Positions 7,925 to 13,324 of a DNA stretch of 14,771 nt are shown piece by piece. Positions within the stretch are counted from its first letter, which is position 1. Every line of letters begins with the position of its first letter. The notes beneath the pieces were generated by a model. It worked only from the letters and a program-made list of their open reading frames with translations, did no database searches and was not told the origin of the DNA. This stretch comes from CAYRLZ01 sp964425275 (GTDB lineage: Bacteria > Hydrothermota > Tepidihabitantia > Tepidihabitantales > JBDRVQ01). Location: positions 1 through 14,771 of the forward strand of contig CAYRLZ010000051.1 of the NCBI GenBank assembly GCA_964425275.1, given 5' to 3'. The position numbers and the translations under genes are program-made.

Positions 7925-9198
7925 CGGTTCCTTAAATATCTTAGCCCTTCTCCGACAACATAGAATGAACCGGTGAGCACGACAATCTCTTCCTTTTGTC
8001 GGGCAAGTGATAACTTTATTGCCTGAGAGACTGGTTTCTTTGCCTCATACGGCAAATTAATGTTTTGGGCATGGGCGACCAGAATATCCAAATCCAAGGC
8101 CCGGGGATGTTTTGCCTGAGTAAGGATAAAATAATTACCCACCTCGGAAAGAATTTTTAACATCTCCTCTACTTTCTTATCCTTAGCTACCCCCAGGACA
8201 AAGATGGCTCGTTTTTTAAATATCTTTTCAATCACATTCTTTAAGGCGAAACAGGAATCAGGGTTGTGCGCCACATCAATCATAAATAAGGGTCTTTTTG
8301 AGATTAATTCACAGCGAGCCGGAACCCAAGTATTCGCCAGTCCTTTTCTAATTCCTTCCCAGGTAATCCGGGGTTCCTCTTTCTTTATTTCCAGAAGAGA
8401 AGTGATTGCCAGTTCGGTGTTTTCTATCTGGTGTTCCCCCATCAGAGGTAAGAAGAAAGGGAGAGAGTTTCCCTTCACCTTAAAATAACTTCCTCTTTTA
8501 TCTAACCGGATACTATTAGAGTTTATCAAACCTCTCACGACCAATCTACTTTCTTTTGCCTCGGCGGTTTCTTTTATCAAAGATAAAACCTCGGGCAGTT
8601 GATGGAATGTGACAACCGTGCTTTGGGGATGGATTACCCCGGCTTTCTCGCGGGCGATTGAGAGAAGGTCTTCCCCCAACAACTCCGTGTGGTCAAAACC
8701 AATCCGGGTAATGACTGAAATACGAGGTGAAACAACATTGGTCGCATCCAGCCGCCCACCAAGTCCTACTTCTAAAACATTATATTCACATCCTTCTCTT
8801 AGAAAATAACGAAAGGCGAGGGCGGTCAAAACCTCAAAAAATGTTGGTTTATGTTTCTTAATTAATGGCAAAAGGTCAGTGAAGAGATGGGCAAAATCTT
8901 TTTCGGAAATCATCCGTCCATCAATCTTTATCCGCTCGCGCCAGGAAAGGAGATGGGGAGAAGTAAAAAGACCAGTCTTTATCCCACAGACCGAAAGACT
9001 GGTGGCAATCATTGTTGAAGTTGAACCTTTACCCTTTGTCCCGGCAATCAGAATCACATTTTTCAATTCCTTTTCCGGATTAGAAATCTCGGTCAGGAAA
9101 TCTTTGAACCGAACCAATTTGAAATCCTGATATTTCGCCTTGTCCCGTTCGTAATTGATGAGGGAATAAAGAATATTACAGGCTTCCTGATATTTCAT
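7912..9198 (-). CDS. folC: Folylpolyglutamate synthase / dihydrofolate synthase
   Basis: This 428-aa Mur-ligase-type enzyme adds glutamate to folates (and perhaps to dihydropteroate) with ATP. The ATP loop is GTKGKGST (53-60), followed by LFTSPHLLSWRERI (77-90), EVGLGGRLDATN (143-154), DHTELLG (169-175) and REKAGVI (183-189) with the lysine that is carbamylated in this family. MGEHQIEN (253-260), DVAHNPDS (308-315) and TGSFYVVGE (409-417) complete the signature. Whether it is bifunctional cannot be told. The ATG lies only 12 nt from the 3' end of tRNA-Asp, the leader between them has no Shine-Dalgarno sequence, and the start codon falls in a perfect 8-bp inverted repeat. It is the first protein gene of the minus-strand cluster. 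Confidence 0.96.
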   Translation of the reverse strand: MKYQEACNILYSLINYERDKAKYQDFKLVRFKDFLTEISNPEKELKNVILIAGTKGKGSTSTMIATSLSVCGIKTGLFTSPHLLSWRERIKIDGRMISEKDFAHLFTDLLPLIKKHKPTFFEVLTALAFRYFLREGCEYNVLEVGLGGRLDATNVVSPRISVITRIGFDHTELLGEDLLSIAREKAGVIHPQSTVVTFHQLPEVLSLIKETAEAKESRLVVRGLINSNSIRLDKRGSYFKVKGNSLPFFLPLMGEHQIENTELAITSLLEIKKEEPRITWEGIRKGLANTWVPARCELISKRPLFMIDVAHNPDSCFALKNVIEKIFKKRAIFVLGVAKDKKVEEMLKILSEVGNYFILTQAKHPRALDLDILVAHAQNINLPYEAKKPVSQAIKLSLARQKEEIVVLTGSFYVVGEGLRYLRNRWKR

Positions 9199-9210
9199 CC
9201 CGGAAATATC
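9189..9210 (-). promoter_or_regulatory. Perfect inverted repeat spanning the folC start codon, abutting tRNA-Asp
   Basis: On the minus strand GATATTTC (9210-9203) and GAAATATC (9196-9189) are exact reverse complements separated by the 6-nt CGGGAT. The folC ATG spans the end of this loop and the first base of the 3' arm. The repeat begins at the base directly after the tRNA discriminator. It could act as a 3' processing or stability hairpin for the tRNA, or limit access to the folC start. It has no U tract, so it is not an intrinsic terminator. The pairing is seen; the role is inferred. Confidence 0.5.
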
Positions 9211-9286
9211 CGGGCCCGACCGGATTTGAACCGGCGGTCTTCGCCGTGACAGGGCGACGTGTTAAACCAGGCTACACTACGGGCCC
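9211..9286 (-). tRNA. tRNA-Asp (anticodon GTC)
   Basis: The minus strand folds as a canonical 76-nt tRNA. The acceptor stem is GGGCCCG with CGGGCCC, the D stem GTGT/ACAC has a GG-containing loop, and the anticodon stem TCGCC/GGCGA encloses the loop CTGTCAC with anticodon GTC. A 5-nt variable loop follows, then the T arm GCCGG-TTCAAAT-CCGGT. The discriminator is G73 and the loop has C38, both normal for tRNA-Asp. CCA is not encoded: the discriminator is followed by GAT, so a CCA-adding enzyme is needed. It lies 12 nt upstream of folC on the same strand and probably shares its transcript. Confidence 0.97.
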
Positions 9287-9291
9287 TTTCT

Positions 9292-9322
9292 ATTATCCTA
9301 CCAATAATTTGGGAAATGTCAA
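9292..9322 (-). promoter_or_regulatory. Promoter-like pair upstream of tRNA-Asp/folC cluster
   Basis: On the minus strand a consensus TTGACA (9322-9317) is followed either by TAGGAT at 9300-9295 (16-nt spacer) or by GATAAT at 9297-9292 (19-nt spacer). The first choice would start transcription at about the tRNA 5' end (9286), and nothing else promoter-like lies between. It would serve the tRNA and, by read-through, the downstream cluster. Confidence 0.55.
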
Positions 9323-9385
9323 TAAAAAGAAAAGATAATACAACGAAAGACCCCAAGAGACCTAAGGAAAATCTTTTCGTCATTA

Positions 9386-9413
9386 TTGACAATCCAGTGA
9401 TTATCACTAAAAT
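9386..9413 (+). promoter_or_regulatory. Promoter with palindromic spacer, driving the 9512 gene
   Basis: TTGACA at 9386-9391 and TAAAAT at 9408-9413 are separated by 16 nt, a good housekeeping-type match on the plus strand. The spacer contains a perfect palindrome, AGTGAT-T-ATCACT (9396-9408), whose last base is the first base of the -10. A protein bound there would block the promoter, so an operator is a reasonable guess. The predicted start near 9420 leaves a leader of about 90 nt before ATG 9512, containing a short ORF. Confidence 0.5.
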
Positions 9414-9465
9414 GTAATTCTAAATATGGCTATAAGCAAGACAAAGATTTAAAAGGAAAAGAACA

Positions 9466-9540
9466 ATGTTAGATAAGAAAGCCGATTTAACCGGACCAGG
9501 GGTTGGCAATTATGAAGGGGGCGAAATATCTTTATGTTGA
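9466..9540 (+). CDS. Possible 24-aa leader ORF
   Basis: An ATG at 9466 preceded by AAGGA (9453-9457, 8-nt spacing) opens a 24-codon frame, beginning MLDKKADLTGPG and ending in a TGA at 9538-9540. It overlaps the start of the large secreted-protein gene in another frame, and its stop ends one nucleotide before an alternative in-frame ATG of that gene (9542). Its ribosome site is at least as good as that of the large gene. The peptide resembles nothing I recognise. It may be a leader ORF allowing re-initiation, or chance. Confidence 0.3.
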   Translation: MLDKKADLTGPGVGNYEGGEISLC

Positions 9541-11527
9541 AATGAAGGCACACGCCAAAGTCGGAATTACTTACCAGCCCTTTAAGATAATAATATTATT
9601 TTGCATCTTCTTCCCCTTTATTGGCATTTCCCACCTGGTTAATGCCCTCCCGGTCAAATTTCCCCAGAAGGAAATAGACCGTCTCTCTGGTTATGTTTAT
9701 TCCATTCTTAAAAGTGGCGAACCACAAATCCCGGTAATGAATGGTTTAGGGACTTCCTTAAATGCCATCCGAAAAGGTGCCCCGACATCTTATCCAAAGG
9801 GAATTAAAATGGAAAACCTTGATACCCTGATTATTGGTGATACCCCGGGTGAGAGCTTAACGGTCACAGGCATTTGGTTTCATAACGGTCCAATTTTTGT
9901 CCTCGGCGACGGCGTTCTGCGATTCCGCCGGGCACAGGCAACAAATATTGGGAATTTGTATATCTTGGGCCGGGGAAAGGTCCTCGTTGATTCCTCCCGC
10001 CTCTCTTTTCCCCAACAATACTGGTATGAAAGGGCACTGGTAATAACCGAGAACGGTTTTTTCTCTCTCTGTTCCTGCACAACAAATTTCGGCGGCTATC
10101 CCTATAACCTCGTCCTTGGCAATTCGGGCTATGTCGAAATGAAAAATGTCTACCACCAAGATTTTACTACTGGTGTCGTCAGCGGAAAATCATCCCTTAT
10201 TATAAATAAAGCCAACCTCACCGGTGAATATATAATGACAGACAGCGCCACCGCTCATTTCAAAAATACCACCTTTCTCCTTATCTGGCATCATCTTCCT
10301 TCTTCGGCCGTTATCAACTTCACCTTCCCGAGCGGTGACACAGTCTATTCCTACCGATTCAACGAAAGTGTGCCGGGTGTTGATGGCATCAAATATCGGA
10401 TTACCGTTGATTCCAGTTACGAAGTGATGTGGGGAATGATGCCGAGCAAAGGTTCCAATGTGCGGATTTCTAACTCCCGTATCCGCAGTATCGGTGTCTG
10501 GTTTGAGGGTCGGGATACGATGAATGTCTCGGGACTGGTCAATAATATCAATTATACTGATTTTACTGCCCCGCTTTCCGATAGAACCCTTCGCCTTATC
10601 AATACCTTTGTTCAGACCTGGAGTCTGTATCCATTCGATATGGTAAACCTAAATGTGAGCGGTTGTATTCTTGGAGAAGTTCTTACCCAAAAGCGCTCTT
10701 TCGTCATCCTTTCTAATTATTTTTTGGATGGAAGCGGCGGTTATCTTGGTGCCACTGATACATCGGTAATTATCTCATTCTTATCGGCGATTACGAGCAA
10801 TATCCGAAGCGAACGCTATGCCCTTTTAATCCTGGGATATTCCGCTGTCCCTTGGGGTCAGGCAATAGCGATTGGCAATTCCCAACTCATTGTTGTGCAG
10901 AGCAGTCTTCCCGAAGACCCAATTCCCTTGGAAGGTTCGGTTGCCTGGTTTGGCAATATCGCTGGACCTTCCCACGGTGCTGTCGGCGATGTCATTCCCA
11001 TTACCGGCTCCGCCTGGATTGACCGAGGTCCCCAGCATAATATAATAGATTTTCGGACTTATCAGATGTTTTATCAAAGAGCGAACGATACCATCTGGCG
11101 ACAAATTACATCACCTTGTTCGATTGAGGTCCGAAATGATACCCTGGCCTTCTGGAATACCCGAGGGTTGGAACCGGGCAACTATATTCTCCGTTTAGTT
11201 CTAAAAAATAATTTTGGGGACAGTGTTGATGCAATGAAAAGCGTAACCCTGCGGGCGGTTGGCGCAACAGAAATTTACCCGGATATTCCGTTTAATCTTT
11301 CGGCTCGTCCTCATTCAGGAGGAATTTTAATTGACCTTATCCTCAAAACTCCGGATTTCATCTCAATCACCGCTTCGGATATTCTGGGCCGGGAAGTAAA
11401 GAAAATCTTCGCCGGGAAGATTGGCGTCGGTCAACATCAATTCACCTGGTGCCCGCCGACATCCGGGATATATTTTATCCATCTAAACTCTAAACCAACC
11501 AAGCGCATTTTATGGATAAAGAGATAA
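9512..11527 (+). CDS. Large secreted beta-rich protein with type IX (Por-type) C-terminal sorting domain, function unknown
   Basis: This 671-aa protein has an N-terminal signal-like hydrophobic stretch (IIILFCIFFPFIGI, residues about 26-39) followed by a small-residue region. A long beta-rich, asparagine/serine/glycine-containing body runs over about 95-480, with short recurring strand-turn units such as VRISNSRIRSIGV and VNLNVSGCILG. These suggest a right-handed beta-helix but without a clean repeat period. Residues about 490-585 look Ig-like (LEPGNYILRLVLKN). The last 70 residues or so are a type IX secretion sorting domain (ASDILGREVKKIF, GIYFIHL, final basic residues). No catalytic motif is recognised. 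ATG 9512 is preferred because AGGGG at 9498-9502 is 9 nt upstream. TTG 9503 would have no spacing, and ATG 9542 would give a more usual signal-peptide length. It is preceded by its own promoter and is probably monocistronic. Confidence 0.8.
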   Translation: MKGAKYLYVEMKAHAKVGITYQPFKIIILFCIFFPFIGISHLVNALPVKFPQKEIDRLSGYVYSILKSGEPQIPVMNGLGTSLNAIRKGAPTSYPKGIKMENLDTLIIGDTPGESLTVTGIWFHNGPIFVLGDGVLRFRRAQATNIGNLYILGRGKVLVDSSRLSFPQQYWYERALVITENGFFSLCSCTTNFGGYPYNLVLGNSGYVEMKNVYHQDFTTGVVSGKSSLIINKANLTGEYIMTDSATAHFKNTTFLLIWHHLPSSAVINFTFPSGDTVYSYRFNESVPGVDGIKYRITVDSSYEVMWGMMPSKGSNVRISNSRIRSIGVWFEGRDTMNVSGLVNNINYTDFTAPLSDRTLRLINTFVQTWSLYPFDMVNLNVSGCILGEVLTQKRSFVILSNYFLDGSGGYLGATDTSVIISFLSAITSNIRSERYALLILGYSAVPWGQAIAIGNSQLIVVQSSLPEDPIPLEGSVAWFGNIAGPSHGAVGDVIPITGSAWIDRGPQHNIIDFRTYQMFYQRANDTIWRQITSPCSIEVRNDTLAFWNTRGLEPGNYILRLVLKNNFGDSVDAMKSVTLRAVGATEIYPDIPFNLSARPHSGGILIDLILKTPDFISITASDILGREVKKIFAGKIGVGQHQFTWCPPTSGIYFIHLNSKPTKRILWIKR

Positions 11528-11543
11528 GAAGATGGATAAAACC

Positions 11544-11628
11544 CTTACGGATTAACTCCAGTAGGGAGGATAGCGTTAAGATGACCGCCTCGCAAGGCTC
11601 TACGGAGTAGATGGGGTTAAGTCGTAAG
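11544..11628 (+). other. Long imperfect inverted repeat / candidate structured RNA
   Basis: Arms 11544-11560 and 11612-11628 can pair over 17 positions with 14 Watson-Crick pairs, two G-U wobbles (11550/11622 and 11557/11615) and one A-G mismatch. Inside, GTAGGG (11561-11566) can pair with CTCTAC (11598-11603), and GCCT/AGGC (11587-11590/11595-11598) closes a CGCA loop; these two share base 11598 and so partly compete. The element begins 16 nt after the stop of the secreted-protein gene and is followed by ACCTTTTG, a weak U tract. It may be a 3'-end or terminator-like structure, a leader RNA or a small repeat element. Both wobbles favour the plus strand as the RNA. Confidence 0.5.
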
Positions 11629-11762
11629 ACCTTTTGCCTGACAAATCTTTATTTTTATTGGTAAATTATGAACTACGAAGCAGAGAAAAACGATATATCT
11701 CATTCTGTGGCTCCTACTACCACACCGGTGATTGATTCACTGAGAAGATAAGAAAGACCTCA

Positions 11763-11800
11763 TTGGTCAAGAGATAAACCGATGGACTATAATGGATAGT
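11763..11800 (+). promoter_or_regulatory. Promoter-like site with palindrome over the -10, upstream of gdt1-like gene
   Basis: A perfect TATAAT lies at 11788-11793, with only a weak TTGGTC-like -35 (11763-11768, 19-nt spacer). The -10 sits inside the inverted repeat ACTAT-N5-ATAGT (11786-11800). A start near 11800 would leave a leader of about 40 nt. A weak -35 plus an overlapping palindrome would fit a regulated promoter, but short palindromes are common by chance. Confidence 0.4.
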
Positions 11801-11831
11801 AATTAGTGCTCCGTTATAGTTGACCTTCTTT

Positions 11832-11836
11832 GGAGG
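11832..11836 (+). promoter_or_regulatory. Shine-Dalgarno GGAGG deciding the gdt1-like start
   Basis: A consensus GGAGG lies 4 nt before ATG 11841. It decides against a TTG start at 11820, which would put this site inside the coding sequence. Confidence 0.8.
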
Positions 11837-11840
11837 AACT

Positions 11841-12119
11841 ATGGATTGGAAAAATTTCATTTTAGTCTTCTTTGCTTTATTCTTAGCTGAGTTAGGCGAT
11901 AAGACACAATTAGCAGTGATTGGTTTCACCACCGCCCAGAAATCGCCGCTTCTGGTCTTCTTCGCCTCTTCCCTGGCTCTGGTCTTGACAACATTCCTGG
12001 CCGTCATCTTTGGTTCTACCCTCTTGAAGATTATACCAATAAAGATAATCCATCTTACCGCTGGTCTCCTTCTTTTAAGTGCGGGGATTTTTACCCTCAT
12101 CCAATGCCTAAGGGGTTAA
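11841..12119 (+). CDS. Single-domain TMEM165/GDT1 (UPF0016) family membrane protein
   Basis: This 92-aa membrane protein has three hydrophobic segments (about 5-17, 37-65 and 69-88) and one copy of the GDT1 family signature Glu-Leu-Gly-Asp-Lys-Thr (residues 17-22), in the context AELGDKTQLAVIGF. GDT1/TMEM165/MneA-type proteins transport Mn2+ or Ca2+, usually in exchange for protons, and normally carry two inverted copies of this domain. Here there is only one, with a stop after residue 92 and no second half nearby, so the active unit would have to be a homodimer or a pair with another half-size protein. The ion is not readable from sequence. It has its own promoter-like site and a strong Shine-Dalgarno sequence; truD follows after 56 nt. 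Confidence 0.85.
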   Translation: MDWKNFILVFFALFLAELGDKTQLAVIGFTTAQKSPLLVFFASSLALVLTTFLAVIFGSTLLKIIPIKIIHLTAGLLLLSAGIFTLIQCLRG

Positions 12120-12175
12120 AAAAAATAAGGTAGCAAAAAGAGACAAAGCATATTCTTAAATCTGGACATTAGACC

Positions 12176-13324
12176 GTGAAGATAAAGGTAAGAGTAAATG
12201 ATTTTTATGTTGAGGAGAGAATTAACCTCGCTCCCCAGAAAAAAGGTAAATTTGCTCTCTATCGTCTGGAAAAGAGATTCTGGAATACATTGGACCTACT
12301 CCGTTATCTTCAGAGGCGATATAAATTCCAGCGCTTCCAAAGATTGGGTTTAAAAGACCGTTATTCCCATTCTATTCAATATCTCGCCAATCCTCTGGTA
12401 TTTAAAGAGCCAATCACTGAGAAGAACTTCTCTCTCCAATTCTTAGGATTTATTGATAAACCGCTAAGAAACGAAAATCTCTTAGGCAACTCCTTTAAGA
12501 TTACCCTACGGGATTTACCAAAAGCGGAAGGAGAAAGACTAATCAGGAATTTTGCCGAGATAAAAAAAGACGGCTTCCCCAACTTTTATGATGAACAGCG
12601 GATGGGACAGGCAAGACATAAAGAAGGATTTTTGGTAAAAAGTCTAATCTTCAAGCACTATGAGGATGCCTTGAAATTATACTTAGCCACTCCTTCCCCT
12701 TACGATGAGTCCCGGGTGAGAAAATTCAAGAGATTCTTGAAGGAAAACTGGGGAAAATGGGAAGAAGGGTTGTCTCTATCACCCCAAGAATATAAACCAG
12801 TTCTCAAACACCTCAGTGAAAGAAAAAGGGATTTCAAGGGAGCGGTGAAGAAAATCCCCCGGGATTTATTGGAACTCTTTATCAATGCCTACCAGGCGTA
12901 TATCTGGAATGAGACCTTAAACTTATTTTTGAAAAATTTAGGATTGGATTTATATCCTCTCCCCTATCGCTTCGGCGAACTTCTTTTTTATCGTCACTTA
13001 CCGGAAAAATCGAGGGCTTATCTGCTGAATTGTTCAATACCTTCACCAGCACCAAAATCGCAATTTCCCCCAGAAGTAAGACTAATTATGGAGGATGTCC
13101 TGAAAAGGGAAGATTTAACAATTGATAAATTGAAGTTAAGACTAAAATTAAGGGGGATCTATTTTAAGCCATTTGAGCGAAAGGCTATCTGCCTGCCTTC
13201 GGAGATGGCAATAAGCGAATTGAAAGAAGACGAGTTATATTCAAATAAATTTAAGTTAGAGGTAAGTTTCTTTTTACCTCCGGGCTCCTACGCGACCGTC
13301 CTTATAAAGCGATTAACCTTCTAA
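12176..13324 (+). CDS. truD: tRNA pseudouridine(13) synthase TruD
   Basis: This 382-aa protein matches TruD/Pus7 pseudouridine synthases, which convert U13 in the D arm of some tRNAs. The N-terminus begins with the family strand VNDFYVEERINL. The catalytic aspartate is Asp61 in RLGLKDRYSH, PNFYDEQRMG (135-144) corresponds to the conserved PNYFGxQRFG motif, and FINAYQAYIWNETLN (235-249) and LPPGSYATVL (367-376) are further landmarks. The start is GTG at 12176, since homology begins a few residues later and no better start fits; the ribosome site is weak (GGA about 9 nt upstream). After QRMG the sequence departs from the usual glycine-rich continuation. Its stop codon directly abuts the stop of the convergent peptidase gene. 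Confidence 0.93.
   Translation: MKIKVRVNDFYVEERINLAPQKKGKFALYRLEKRFWNTLDLLRYLQRRYKFQRFQRLGLKDRYSHSIQYLANPLVFKEPITEKNFSLQFLGFIDKPLRNENLLGNSFKITLRDLPKAEGERLIRNFAEIKKDGFPNFYDEQRMGQARHKEGFLVKSLIFKHYEDALKLYLATPSPYDESRVRKFKRFLKENWGKWEEGLSLSPQEYKPVLKHLSERKRDFKGAVKKIPRDLLELFINAYQAYIWNETLNLFLKNLGLDLYPLPYRFGELLFYRHLPEKSRAYLLNCSIPSPAPKSQFPPEVRLIMEDVLKREDLTIDKLKLRLKLRGIYFKPFERKAICLPSEMAISELKEDELYSNKFKLEVSFFLPPGSYATVLIKRLTF

Larger units (their letters stand above)
11528..11840. other. Gene-poor region of 313 bp between the secreted-protein gene and the gdt1-like gene
   Basis: Apart from the inverted repeat at 11544-11628 and the promoter-like site at 11763-11793, I see nothing firm here. A 27-codon frame at 11668-11751 lacks a ribosome site, and a longer minus-strand frame over 11717-12100 is a shadow of the downstream gene. 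No tRNA-like fold or transposon end was found. Confidence 0.6.

Noticed and set aside
9195..9407. Minus-strand 70-aa frame with a hydrophobic segment
   Set aside because: It runs through the whole tRNA-Asp gene and its promoter, so it cannot be a real coding region.
11613..11628. Resemblance of GGGGTTAAGTCGTAA to the 3' region of 16S rRNA
   Set aside because: It is limited to about 15 bases with no flanking 16S sequence, and the bases are explained by the inverted-repeat arm.
11541..11640. Possible manganese (yybP-ykoY) riboswitch in front of the GDT1-family gene
   Set aside because: Short resemblances exist (GGAGTAG, AAGACCTTT) but they do not occur in the right order or structural positions, the long outer stem differs, and a separate TATAAT lies between the element and the gene.
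11668..11751. 27-codon ORF between the secreted-protein gene and the gdt1-like gene
   Set aside because: It has no Shine-Dalgarno sequence and a low-complexity, unconvincing peptide.
11717..12100. 127-aa minus-strand frame
   Set aside because: It is antisense to the GDT1-like gene, with a composition typical of a shadow of a hydrophobic coding region.
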